From: a bacterium
GTDB lineage: Bacteria > B130-G9
Assembly: GCA_021160245.1 (NCBI GenBank)
Contig: JAGHCW010000047.1
Coordinates: 1-23,769, forward strand
Length of the DNA stretch: 23,769 nt
Reading direction: 5' to 3'
Every line of letters begins with the position of its first letter. Position 1 is the stretch's first letter. The position numbers were made by a program, and so were the translations under genes. The notes beneath the pieces are model-generated. The model searched no databases, was not told the origin of the DNA, and worked only from the letters and a program-made list of their open reading frames with translations. Shown here in pieces: positions 7,540 through 15,037 of the stretch.

Positions 7540-8672
7540 AAGCCAGCAAGCTCCCTTTTGACAGCCTCGAAGACCCGAGGAGCCGAAATGTTCTCCATGC
7601 AAATGTGCCCTACATCACACGTTGAGCGGTAGCAAGGCGCACACCTAGCGTCCGAGACGATCTTCGTCCCTCGACCATAAAGATCAATCTCCGCCTCGCT
7701 GGTGGGACCCATGATCACACATACCCGCCTCTTGGCGGCCAGCGCGAGGTGCATCGCCAAAGTGTCCGCCGTAACCACTAGATCGCAGCAGGCTATTATA
7801 CCGGCGAAATCTTGTAATGAGTGACTGCAACCTCCGTCAATCGCCGCGCCATGGCATTTCGCAAGAATGCGCAGGTTCTTTGCGGTCTCCAACTGACCTC
7901 CGAGAATGAGCGGCGTTACGTCTAGCTCGTCCCGCAACATCTTTGCGAGCGCGACAAAACCATCCTCTGTCCACGCCTTGGTCGCAAATATGGCGCCGGC
8001 GCCTGTGTTGAGTCCAACAACGGGCTTGCCCTCCGCGACGCCGAGACCTCTTAGATGTGCTTTGGCCCGCGCGATCAGCTCATCCGGCAGCGAGAAGACG
8101 TAGTCGAATGACGGATCGTACTCGAGGCCGCATTGCTCAAAGGCTATCTGCTGATACGTCTTGCGGTTCTGCTTGAACTTAAGCTCGTCGTCGAATCCAA
8201 GCCGGAAACCGTAGTCGGTAAGGGCGTTAAGCGGTGTCAATACACCCTCCGGCGACCAGCCAAAGCCATATTTCTCGCCGGCGCTTACGAGGCTCGCAAG
8301 CGACGAGGCGCGTGGCTCTTTGTCGAGGCAGATGAGGATGTCGGGGCTTTCGGACATCAATCTGATTACGTTTTCAAACGAATAGGGAAGGAGTTCGTCG
8401 ATTAGCTCCGTGAAGCGGAGAAGTTCTGCGGCCGCTTTGTCGGTGATCCATGTGATATAGCTGGATGGATATCGCGTCTTCAGGGCGGTCAGGATTGGTG
8501 TAGTTCTTAGGACGTCCCCGACCGCCGCGAGCTTTATGATGAGAATGCGCTTGCCCTTGGGGGAGAAGTGCCCACAGCCTTCGCAAAGCCGCTTGAACTT
8601 GCATGGCTTTTCCCCCACAAAGAATCTGCAGTTCGTGCGAATGCCCTTCTGCATGAGGCTCATTTCTTGCAT
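7536..8672 (-). CDS. Glycosyltransferase family 9 (heptosyltransferase-like)
   Basis: A 378-residue GT9 enzyme related to ADP-heptose:LPS heptosyltransferases (RfaF/RfaC), expected to build LPS core or another surface glycan on the inner face of the inner membrane. The N-terminal GT9 motif KLAAVGDVLRTTPIL is at 47-61. The sugar-nucleotide half has VGLNTGAGA and VTADTLAMHLA. Two Cys clusters stand out: four Cys at residues 15, 24, 30 and 33 before the catalytic domain, and CAPCYRSTC...CM near the end. These could bind a metal or form a local fold. The ATG at 8672 has AGGA 5 bases upstream; ATGs at codons 4 and 7 are possible. It is the first gene of the run ending in hslU. Confidence 0.88.
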   Translation of the reverse strand: MQEMSLMQKGIRTNCRFFVGEKPCKFKRLCEGCGHFSPKGKRILIIKLAAVGDVLRTTPILTALKTRYPSSYITWITDKAAAELLRFTELIDELLPYSFENVIRLMSESPDILICLDKEPRASSLASLVSAGEKYGFGWSPEGVLTPLNALTDYGFRLGFDDELKFKQNRKTYQQIAFEQCGLEYDPSFDYVFSLPDELIARAKAHLRGLGVAEGKPVVGLNTGAGAIFATKAWTEDGFVALAKMLRDELDVTPLILGGQLETAKNLRILAKCHGAAIDGGCSHSLQDFAGIIACCDLVVTADTLAMHLALAAKRRVCVIMGPTSEAEIDLYGRGTKIVSDARCAPCYRSTCDVGHICMENISAPRVFEAVKRELAGL

Positions 8673-8715
8673 TACATCCTGCTTAGAGGTTATCCAATGA
8701 GTTGTAGTTGCGTTC

Positions 8716-8778
8716 TGTAGGGGCGGGGCTTATCTTCGCCCATTCTATATTTGGGCAGACGCAAGGCCTGCCCCTACA
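8716..8778. repeat. Two-stem inverted-repeat element (REP/MITE-like)
   Basis: TGTAGGGGC at the left end and GCCCCTACA at the right end are perfect complements. The arms extend imperfectly (GGGGCTT against AAGGCC), and an inner stem GCCCA/TGGGC encloses an AT-rich loop. It fills the intergenic gap upstream of the GT9 operon. Related GGGGCGGGG hairpins occur at 20145-20170. It could also act as a transcription terminator for the lipoprotein gene ending at 8821. Confidence 0.6.
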
Positions 8779-8820
8779 TGTTGTCCGTCCCGCTGCACCA
8801 TCCCGAGCAAGTCGCCGAGA

Positions 8821-9177
8821 CTAAATCGGCTCCCTTTTTTGCTCGGAGAGCACCAACCCAAAATCCCTAGACCCCACTCGTACGCCCGCCTCAATCACTC
8901 CCGTGACCTTGACCCGTTGGCCAACCTCGGGAAGAAGCGTCCGCCTCGTCAGTACCCACATCTCGCCGGTCTCATCTTTCAGAACGTATCCAGCCGTCTC
9001 CAAGAAGGGGATTGGGAGCTTCCTGGTTACCTCACCGAAAACTGTTACTTGTTTGTCCCTGTACTTGTCCGGTTCGGCGAGTATGTTGCCGATCTTGACT
9101 CGACAGCCCACGATTATGAGAACGCAAGCCAGCACGAGGCATACTGCAAAGGTCTTTTTGATTGAAGCTAGTTTCAT
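8821..9177 (-). CDS. Small lipoprotein with OB-fold-like domain
   Basis: A 118-residue exported lipoprotein. The signal KKTFAVCLVLACVLIIVGC ends in a lipobox with Cys25. The mature part (KYRDKQVTVFGEVTRKL ... GYVLKDETGEMWVLT ... GQRVKVTGVIE) has the beta-strand spacing of an OB fold, as in periplasmic cytochrome-maturation or stress proteins. Function is unknown. The ATG at 9177 is chosen because AAGGAG lies 6-7 bases upstream and it gives a standard signal peptide. An earlier ATG at 9216 overlaps the proS stop (ATGA) but adds 13 polar residues. It follows proS and is likely co-transcribed with it. Confidence 0.78.
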   Translation of the reverse strand: MKLASIKKTFAVCLVLACVLIIVGCRVKIGNILAEPDKYRDKQVTVFGEVTRKLPIPFLETAGYVLKDETGEMWVLTRRTLLPEVGQRVKVTGVIEAGVRVGSRDFGLVLSEQKREPI

Positions 9178-9212
9178 AAGCGACTCCTTATTCCAAATTG
9201 GCTCATTCTTTA

Positions 9213-10922
9213 TCATCCAGCGACTGCGTCTCTGAGCGAGTCTGCTGTCACGTCAATCGGCAGAAAGGTCTTTTCCTTCGTCCGTCTGTCCACAATTTCG
9301 ATCCTGCCCTCTTTGAGCCCTCGTTTGCCTAGGACAATCTGCGTCGGCACGCCTATTAGGTCCGCGTCGGCGAATTTCACCCCAGGCCAGACGTTGCGAT
9401 CGTCCAGAAGGACATCTACTCCGGCCTGCTTGAGCAGATTATAGCATTTCTCACCCAGCTGCACCAATTCGCCCTCGGGGGCCTGCATTGGGAGGATGAT
9501 GGCCTGATATGGAGCGAGGCTTTTTGGCAGGATGATTCCCCGCTCGTCGTGGCTCTGCTCGATAACTGCTGCAACTGTTCGTTCAATGCCAAGACCGTAA
9601 CATCCCATGATTACGGGATTCTCTTTGCCAGAAGCATCGCTGAAGGTCGCGCCAAGCTTCTCACTGTATCTCGTGCCCAGCTTGAATATATGCCCGACCT
9701 CAATGCCCATCTCTAATTTCAGAGTCTCCGAACATTTTGGGCATAAGTCCCCTTCAACGGCTTTTCGGAGATCGCAGAAGGAATCTGGTGTGAAGTCGCG
9801 GCCAACCTCGCATCCAACGTAATGCGCATCCTCCTTATTGGCCCCTACAACCATGCTGGTCTCGCCCTTCAGCGTCAAATCGGCGAGTACAGTAATGCCA
9901 GATAGGCCAATTGGGCCTGAGAAGCCGACAGGGCCACCGGTTGCCTCAGCGATCCGCTCAGCCGACGCGAGTTTGAGGCCCCAGTCGTCCACAGAACCCA
10001 TGAGTTTGCTCATATTAAGCTCGTGATCACCCCGAATAAGGGCTGCCAGAAGCCCACCATCGCCCTTTTCGAGGATCATTGTCTTGATCAATCTGTGGGG
10101 CTTGGTCTTCAAGAATCCAGCAACTTGTTCCACTCTGGTCATACCGGGCGTCGATACTATCTTGAGCTCGCACTCAGCACGATTCGGCTCAGTTGCGGGC
10201 GCGACGCATACCGTCTCGCCGAGAAGAGCTGAGAAACCGCACTTCGGACATTTCACCAAGTGATCCTCACCGGAGTCGGCCAGAACGATGAACTCATGGC
10301 TCGCGCTGCCGCCTATCGCGCCGGTCTCCGCCGTCGCTAGCGGCTCGTAAGCGACACCGACTCGCTCGAATATCCTGCAGTAAGCCTCGAACATCTTCTG
10401 ATAGCTCTTGTCGAGGCCCGCCTCGTCAGCGTCAAAACTATAAAGGTCCTTCATCGTGAACTCGCGCGTCCGCAAAACGCCGAACCTGGGCCTCGCCTCG
10501 TCCCTGAACTTCGTCTGTATCTGATAAAACAGTTTGGGCAGGTCTGCCCACGAACGGATGTCGCTCGCAACTATGGACGTGATAACCTCCTCATGCGTCG
10601 GCCCCAGCAGCATCTCGTGTCCGTGGCGGTCGTCGAAGCGGAAAACGTCCTGACCATAAGCCTCGAGCCTCCCAGTTCGCTCCCAAATATCGGTCGGCTG
10701 AAGCGCTGGAAGAAGGAACTCCTGACCGCCGGCTCTATTCATCTCCTCGCGGACAATCGCCTTCATCTTCTGAATAACATTGTAGCCATAAGGCAGGTAA
10801 GAATAGACCCCGGCCGCTGTCTGCCTTATCATCCCGGCGCGGACCATCAGCTTGTGGCTTATGCTGGTCGCATCTGACGGCGCCTCTTTCAGTGTTGGAA
10901 TAAACGCCTCGCTAAATCTCAT
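9213..10922 (-). CDS. proS: Prolyl-tRNA synthetase (bacterial type)
   Basis: Class II aminoacyl-tRNA synthetase that charges tRNA-Pro. The 569-residue length matches the long bacterial form with an INS editing domain between motifs 2 and 3. Visible landmarks are RAGMIRQTAAGVYSYLP near the N-terminus, LGPTHEE, motif 2 (FRDEARPRFGVLRTREF), the editing region around VEQVAGFL and VVGANKEDAHYVG, and motif 3 (CYGLGIERTVAAVIEQ). The C-terminal anticodon-binding domain (LPMQAPEG to the end) is complete. A GAGGA SD lies about 10 bases upstream of the ATG. Confidence 0.97.
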   Translation of the reverse strand: MRFSEAFIPTLKEAPSDATSISHKLMVRAGMIRQTAAGVYSYLPYGYNVIQKMKAIVREEMNRAGGQEFLLPALQPTDIWERTGRLEAYGQDVFRFDDRHGHEMLLGPTHEEVITSIVASDIRSWADLPKLFYQIQTKFRDEARPRFGVLRTREFTMKDLYSFDADEAGLDKSYQKMFEAYCRIFERVGVAYEPLATAETGAIGGSASHEFIVLADSGEDHLVKCPKCGFSALLGETVCVAPATEPNRAECELKIVSTPGMTRVEQVAGFLKTKPHRLIKTMILEKGDGGLLAALIRGDHELNMSKLMGSVDDWGLKLASAERIAEATGGPVGFSGPIGLSGITVLADLTLKGETSMVVGANKEDAHYVGCEVGRDFTPDSFCDLRKAVEGDLCPKCSETLKLEMGIEVGHIFKLGTRYSEKLGATFSDASGKENPVIMGCYGLGIERTVAAVIEQSHDERGIILPKSLAPYQAIILPMQAPEGELVQLGEKCYNLLKQAGVDVLLDDRNVWPGVKFADADLIGVPTQIVLGKRGLKEGRIEIVDRRTKEKTFLPIDVTADSLRDAVAG

Positions 10923-11130
10923 ATAACAAGTCCTCTTGACAAAAATCGCTGATTCATAACTAACCGTAAGCAGCAGGAGGCAATCAAGATTAGGTTAATG
11001 ACTCCTCGCTTTGCGAGATAATAGCCAACATTTGCAGCATCCGGCAAGCTCTTGAGGCGCAGAGCGCGAGCACGGATTAGTGCCAAGCAGTCTTCTGTGG
11101 TCTCGCCGTGCCCTAAGGCGCTGATATAGA

Positions 11131-11192
11131 CGGTTGCCAACCGCCCGACTTGGGGGCACTCTGACACTCATAAATGACAGACACATACATCG
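11131..11192 (+). repeat. 62-base REP-like repeat, copy 1
   Basis: Aligns without gaps to 14600-14661 at about 52 of 62 positions; the last 39 bases match at 35. The differences I counted are almost all transitions. The left part forms a conserved hairpin: a GCCC/GGGC stem with a 7-base loop. The right part is the near-invariant tail AATGACAGACACATACATCG. It lies in the gap upstream of a plus-strand accessory ORF. Confidence 0.7.
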
Positions 11193-11523
11193 TCGGATTC
11201 TCGAAGCGGCGCTCAGCAGATTTCACAAATTCCGAGCAGAACTTGAAAAGGCGACAGACAAAAAGCTTCGGGAATACGCGGATCGTTACAAAGAGCTTGT
11301 GAAGGAATCACGCAAGCAGTTCAGCGGTTTTGGCAGGATACACTGTCCGAAGATTGGTTTTGAAGTTTTGCAGGCGACGAACGACGAGGAATTGGACTCG
11401 ACCGATTATGTCAAGCAGGCACGTGATATTATTGGCCTCAAAAAACGAGTGGACAAGGATTTGAGGGAGCTCAATGGGAGATTACTGAATGCCCGTAAGG
11501 AATTGGCGGCGGGAAGCCCGTGA
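11134..11523 (+). CDS. Small hypothetical, coiled-coil-like, uncertain 5' end
   Basis: An open frame of up to 129 codons. From about 11191 it looks like a real charged helical protein (HKFRAELEKATDKKLREYADR; VDKDLRELNGRLLNARKEL) with coiled-coil potential. No recognised family. The only upstream start is a TTG at 11134 without a good SD, and the first 20 codons are the REP-like repeat itself. So either a non-standard start is used or the original 5' end was replaced by the repeat. It ends next to a decayed hicB and upstream of the ATPase/nuclease pair. Confidence 0.42.
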   Translation: MPTARLGGTLTLINDRHIHRRILEAALSRFHKFRAELEKATDKKLREYADRYKELVKESRKQFSGFGRIHCPKIGFEVLQATNDEELDSTDYVKQARDIIGLKKRVDKDLRELNGRLLNARKELAAGSP

Positions 11524-11547
11524 TGATTCGACCTTGTTCAAGGTCAA

Positions 11548-11730
11548 TCAAACGCCCGAGCGAAGGGCGAAGATAGCCGCCAAGTTCGCAAGGGACGGCA
11601 AATGGTGGGTTGCCTAAAGGCACGATGTGTCCGGCGTACCCATACCAGGGCGACACTGGAGGAGGCGCGAGAGAATCTGATCGACGCGGTGCGGATGATG
11701 CAGGAGCCCGATAAATGGCTCATAAGATAA
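11548..11730 (+). pseudogene. Decayed HicB-like antitoxin
   Basis: Three reading frames together give a HicB pattern. FARDGKWWVA is followed by a TAA at 11615. Then come DVSGV, then YQGDT in a second frame, and LEEARENLIDAVRMMQE in a third, ending at TAA 11728. Wyv-A, QGDT and LEEAxENLxxAV are the hallmarks of HicB domains. There is one stop and at least two frameshifts, so it is non-functional. It is unlike the intact hicB at 13590-13808, so it is not a recent duplicate. Confidence 0.55.
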
Positions 11731-11753
11731 TCCCCGCTTCCGCGTCTCGCCGT

Positions 11754-11783
11754 TTGCCCGCTTCCCAGAAGTTATGGTATGCT
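11754..11783 (+). promoter_or_regulatory. Candidate extended -10 promoter for the ATPase/nuclease pair
   Basis: TTGCCC, 18 bases, then TATGCT preceded by TG (TGGTATGCT), an extended -10 arrangement. It lies about 30 bases upstream of the ATPase start at 11815, which has its own SD GGGAGGGT. Confidence 0.35.
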
Positions 11784-11814
11784 GAGGCGGTTATTGGAAT
11801 ATGGGAGGGTAATA

Positions 11815-12837
11815 ATGGCCATCACAAGAATTAAGCTTGAGCGCTTTACCGCTTTCGAGAAACTCGATCTTGCTTTGTCGCCAGGAATCAATGTCCTCAT
11901 CGGCGCCAACGGAACCGGCAAGACCCACCTTATGAAGGTTGCCTACAGCGCATGTGACATCAGCAAAACGAAAGCCGGTTTCGCAGAGAAGCTGATTCGC
12001 GTGTTCCTGCCTTCTGGGCGTGCAATTGGCCGCTTGGTCAAACGCCAGCAGAAGAGCACAAAGTGTGCTGCGGAGGTTTTCCGGGACGCTCTTAAGCTCA
12101 GAATTTCATTCACGAACCATACTACTGTCCCAAAATCCGCAGCGGTTACCGGTGCGAGGGATTGGATGAATAGCGAGGTCGAAAGCGTATATATCCCAGT
12201 CAAGGAGATGCTCTCAAATGCCCCCGGATTCATGTCTCAGTATGCCCTGCGTGAAATACACTTTGAGGAGATCTACGCGGACATTCTTGTCCGAGCGTAC
12301 CGGAAAGCCCTGCGTGGGCCGATCGATGGGGACCGCCAGCAATTGCTTACTAACCTGCAAGAGATCATGGACGGAAAGGTCATAATCAAGGGCGAAGAGT
12401 TTTTCTTAAAGAATGGAGGAAATCTTGAGTTCACATTGCTTGCAGAGGGAATACGCAAGCTTGGGCTTTTGTGGCAACTCATTCAAAACGGAACACTTCT
12501 TAAGGGCTCTGTCCTTTTCTGGGATGAACCCGAAACCAACCTTAATCCGAAGTTATTTGGACCAATTATCGATATACTGCTCGAATTGCAGCGGCTGGGC
12601 ATTCAAGTATTTCTTGCCACACATGATTATGTAATTCTGAAGGAACTCGATCTGAGAATACAGAAGCAGGATTCTGTTCTATTCCATTCTTTGTATCGGG
12701 ACAAGGATTCCGGTCAGATCCAATCACATACAACAGATGAGTATCTGCAGATTCACCCCAATGCTATCCAAGATACATTTCTGGATCTTTTCGATCGTGA
12801 TGTGAGACGTGACCTGGGGCTTTCGAATAATGGATGA
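11815..12837 (+). CDS. AAA/ABC-type ATPase of a two-gene defence-like module
   Basis: A 340-residue stand-alone ABC-like ATPase of the AAA_15/AAA_21 group. Walker A GANGTGKT is at residues 30-37. A signature-like LLAEGIRKLGLLWQL is at 208-222, Walker B VLFWDEPETNLNP at about 233-245, and H-loop LATHDY at about 267-272. All catalytic elements are present. The start at 11815 is set by GGGAGGGT 4 bases upstream; an earlier in-frame ATG at 11779 adds 12 residues without an SD. The last 8 bases overlap the next ORF (ATGGATGA). The partner carries a D...ExK motif, so the pair looks like an ATPase-controlled nuclease, analogous in layout to Septu or PARIS but with a different effector. Confidence 0.86.
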   Translation: MAITRIKLERFTAFEKLDLALSPGINVLIGANGTGKTHLMKVAYSACDISKTKAGFAEKLIRVFLPSGRAIGRLVKRQQKSTKCAAEVFRDALKLRISFTNHTTVPKSAAVTGARDWMNSEVESVYIPVKEMLSNAPGFMSQYALREIHFEEIYADILVRAYRKALRGPIDGDRQQLLTNLQEIMDGKVIIKGEEFFLKNGGNLEFTLLAEGIRKLGLLWQLIQNGTLLKGSVLFWDEPETNLNPKLFGPIIDILLELQRLGIQVFLATHDYVILKELDLRIQKQDSVLFHSLYRDKDSGQIQSHTTDEYLQIHPNAIQDTFLDLFDRDVRRDLGLSNNG

Positions 12838-13375
12838 GATGAGCGAGATCACTGAGTCTGGTTTTCGGGTGACCGTGCCGAAGGAAACCAGCTTTCGATT
12901 CTGTGATTGCCCAGCATACCAACGACTTTCCGGTCTTTGTCTAAAGGAGATGGATATTGGCTGGTGGGACAAGGGAACTAGCAGACTGCTTCTTATTGAG
13001 TTGAAAGGGGAAGAGGTTTGGCGGGAGTTCGATAAATCCAAAGTCGCGGCCCACGAACACATGTTAACTGCGCTCAAAGGGAAACTGACGGACACTCTGC
13101 TGATGCTGGTCGCCGTTTGGATTGAGACCGGTGTTGGCAAAGAGCTCTCGAAAAGCCTGCCCGCACTAGTTCGTCAATACCCGGGTGATGGCAAGCTCGG
13201 CTTTGTCTTCCTTGTTGACACACCCGCCTCTCGCAGCCCCATGCTGACGGCGGTCAAGGACGACATGAACAAGGAACTTGAGGGGAGGATGCGTCTATTC
13301 GGTGTCAGGCGTGTGGCGATTGTTAACCTCGCAGTTGCCCAGGATATAGGCATTCCCGTAGAAAGACAGGCTTAA
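12830..13375 (+). CDS. PD-(D/E)XK nuclease-like partner of the ATPase
   Basis: A 181-residue protein starting in the last 8 bases of the ATPase gene. Asp42 (KEMDIGWWDKG) and Glu57-Leu-Lys59 (LLLIELKGEE) have the spacing of a PD-(D/E)XK active site. An N-terminal Cys pair (FCDC, then GLC) precedes it. Later strands (LLMLVAVWIETG, LGFVFLVDT, RRVAIVNLAVA) suit an alpha/beta fold. I do not recognise a named family. Function is inferred: DNA or RNA cleavage licensed by the ATPase. Its TAA interlocks with the hicA stop in the shared bases TTAA (13372-13375). Confidence 0.66.
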   Translation: MDEMSEITESGFRVTVPKETSFRFCDCPAYQRLSGLCLKEMDIGWWDKGTSRLLLIELKGEEVWREFDKSKVAAHEHMLTALKGKLTDTLLMLVAVWIETGVGKELSKSLPALVRQYPGDGKLGFVFLVDTPASRSPMLTAVKDDMNKELEGRMRLFGVRRVAIVNLAVAQDIGIPVERQA

Positions 13376-13593
13376 AATGAATGCAGGAAGTGACGGCAAA
13401 GCGCCGAACCCCGCCAAGTCTCTCGGAGCAACGGGCGGGCGAGGTCTCTCCCCGGATGCTTCGGAACCGTCGTTGTTCGTCCATCGGGATGTCGATAGAA
13501 GACGTGGCTGCCCTTCTGCCGGATGGCCTGAAAGCCGAGGTCTCTGAGTAGCTTGTCTGCTGTTTTGAAATCGAGAATCGGCAGACGGGTCAC
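13372..13593 (-). CDS. hicA: HicA-family toxin (mRNA interferase), odd C-terminus
   Basis: A 73-residue double-stranded-RNA-binding-fold toxin that cleaves mRNA when free of HicB. KLLRDLGFQAIRQKGSHVFYRHPDG carries the catalytic His of the GSH motif, and TTVPKHPGRDL the second conserved part. After GRDLARPLLRE the normal ILRDAGLSxEEF tail is replaced by TWRGSALCRHFLHSF, which may reflect a frameshift near the 3' end. The start is GTG, overlapping the hicB stop (GTGA). The gene order hicB then hicA is the reverse of the textbook order but common. Confidence 0.85.
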   Translation of the reverse strand: MTRLPILDFKTADKLLRDLGFQAIRQKGSHVFYRHPDGRTTTVPKHPGRDLARPLLRETWRGSALCRHFLHSF

Positions 13594-13808
13594 ACTTCAA
13601 CCTCGATTTGCTGGATGCCGACGAAGCGAGGTAGGCAATCGGCGGAATCCTCTAACTCGCCGAGGCAGAGCTGCAAGACCTCCTTCATATTGTGATTGAG
13701 CTCGTCGAGCGTGGCGGCTTGTGTGTGGGCGCCGGGTATTCCCGGTACCATGCCTACATACAGCCGTGTTTCAGGATCATACTCAATATAGCTGACAAAT
13801 GATCTCAT
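13590..13808 (-). CDS. hicB: HicB-family antitoxin
   Basis: A 72-residue HicB-type protein with a partial RNase H-like fold: FVSYIEYDPETRLYVGMVPGIPGAHTQ, then TLDELNHNMKEVLQLCL. It neutralises HicA. This copy lacks an evident C-terminal DNA-binding domain, ending soon after LPRFVGIQQIEVEV, so autoregulation may need another factor. The ATG at 13808 is chosen because GGAGA lies 7 bases upstream; the in-frame start at 13835 is weaker. Confidence 0.88.
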   Translation of the reverse strand: MRSFVSYIEYDPETRLYVGMVPGIPGAHTQAATLDELNHNMKEVLQLCLGELEDSADCLPRFVGIQQIEVEV

Positions 13809-13928
13809 TTCGATTCTCCAAATTTTGCTGCTCAATGTCCCAAGAGCTTACAGCTCGGAATATACCCGAGCAGACTTCTGATTCGGTCTTCGTGTGCCAC
13901 CCACCTTATCACTTGCGGCGCAGCCGGA

Positions 13929-14486
13929 TCAACTGACGAGGCGCTTGCCCAGCGCGCGGGCAGAATCGAGAAGCTCTTTCTTTTCGGCGGCTCCCCCGGC
14001 TGCCCCCAATCCTGCTCCGACCAGGATCGACTCCGGCTTCTCAAAGCCTAGCATTTTCAGGACGTGGCCCACGGAATCGAAGTATGGCGCAAATCCCTTG
14101 ACGTCTGGCATTCCCTGCGTGAAGACGAGTCCCACTTTCTTGCCTTTTGGCAGGCTACTCTTGAAGTCTGCACCCAGGTACGCGTACAGACGGTCCAGCA
14201 CAAGTTTCAGCTGCCCAGTCATGCCGAACATATAGACGGGTGAGGCAAAGACGACGGCGTCGGCCTTCTCGATTTCACCATACAGCGCGGTCATGTCGTC
14301 CTTCTGAATGCAGTGTCCATTCTCGTTGCACGCCTCACATCCCTGGCATCCTCGCATCTTCAGGTCGTTTGCTAAGAATATGTCGGTCGTTGCACCCGCC
14401 TCAGCTGCGCCTTTCAGTACCTCCTGGGCCAGGATTGTCGAATTGCCGTCCTTTCTCGGACTACCACATATTGCGATGACTCTCAT
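13929..14486 (-). CDS. Iron-sulfur flavoprotein (NADPH-dependent FMN reductase family)
   Basis: A 185-residue flavodoxin-like protein that moves electrons through FMN. The FMN phosphate loop is GSPRKDGNST (residues 8-17). A compact Cys motif follows, with Cys at 47, 50, 53 and 59 (GCQGCEACNENGHC), ending in the DDM typical of ISF-type proteins that bind a 4Fe-4S cluster. FASPVYMFGMTGQLKLVLDR is the second flavin-contact region. The start at 14486 gives the canonical MRVIAICGSP; an upstream start at 14510 has no SD. Such proteins are common in anaerobes, which hints at anoxic life. Confidence 0.88.
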   Translation of the reverse strand: MRVIAICGSPRKDGNSTILAQEVLKGAAEAGATTDIFLANDLKMRGCQGCEACNENGHCIQKDDMTALYGEIEKADAVVFASPVYMFGMTGQLKLVLDRLYAYLGADFKSSLPKGKKVGLVFTQGMPDVKGFAPYFDSVGHVLKMLGFEKPESILVGAGLGAAGGAAEKKELLDSARALGKRLVS

Positions 14487-14599
14487 GTTGTCTCTCTTTC
14501 GCGTATTCATTCATTGAAAAAAGAAGAACTACTACAACTGTTGCGGAGACTATCGCATCCTCTTGTGATCGTCTATCCGAATGGAAGTTTCAGAAAGGG

Positions 14600-14661
14600 C
14601 GGCTGCCAATTGCCCGGCTTCAGGGCATTCTGACACCCACGAATGACAGACACATACATCG
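14600..14661 (+). repeat. 62-base REP-like repeat, copy 2
   Basis: Second copy of the element at 11131-11192. The hairpin is perfect here: TGCCC, a 7-base loop GGCTTCA, then GGGCA. The invariant tail ends 12 bases before the GTG start of the DUF2283 gene, so it forms most of that gene's leader. Confidence 0.72.
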
Positions 14662-14673
14662 AAGGACGGAACC

Positions 14674-14910
14674 GTGGCCCAGATAGATGTGCAGGAGATT
14701 CTGAACCTGACACCCCAATTGCTCAAGATCCCCCACAGGCGAATCTGGTGCAGTTACGACGAGGAAGCGGATGTTCTGTACTTGATCTTCAAGAAACCAA
14801 GTCATGCAGACGATGGCGAGCTCACCGAGGACGATATCATCATTAGATACGAGAACGGTGAAGTCGTGGGTATGACGGTTCTCCACGCTAGTGAGCGAAA
14901 GGCGGGATAA
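14674..14910 (+). CDS. DUF2283 family protein
   Basis: A 78-residue protein. YDEEADVLYLIFKKP followed by LTEDDIIIRYENGEVVGMTVL is the DUF2283 pattern. These small proteins are widespread, often near toxin-antitoxin genes, and their function is unknown. The start is GTG with AAGGA 8 bases upstream. The leader is the REP-like repeat. It reads in the same direction as the beta-helix genes that follow but is probably separate from them. Confidence 0.85.
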   Translation: MAQIDVQEILNLTPQLLKIPHRRIWCSYDEEADVLYLIFKKPSHADDGELTEDDIIIRYENGEVVGMTVLHASERKAG

Positions 14911-15037
14911 TTCGCCCATGTTCGGCAGGAAGCGTGGAAGGGGTAAACCTGATGGTTATCAAGAGACGGGTGGATCACGAGGGCCGATATTCTCGGTCAT
15001 ACAAACACAACATTTTCCCAAAAAGAGGGGGGAACAG

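Noticed and set aside
10935-10947. CTTGACAAAAATC as a promoter for the ORF at 11134
   Set aside because: The -35-like box is perfect, but the -10 at 17 bases (ACTAAC) is poor. It is kept only as a 13-base match to the C25 promoter.
10919-11167. 82-codon minus-strand ORF overlapping the proS start
   Set aside because: It begins with GTG inside the REP-like repeat, has no SD or recognisable domain, and its overlap with proS is probably chance.
11794-11814. Upstream ATG at 11779 as the ATPase start
   Set aside because: No SD precedes it, whereas GGGAGGGT precedes ATG 11815, where the usual ITRIKLERF start begins.
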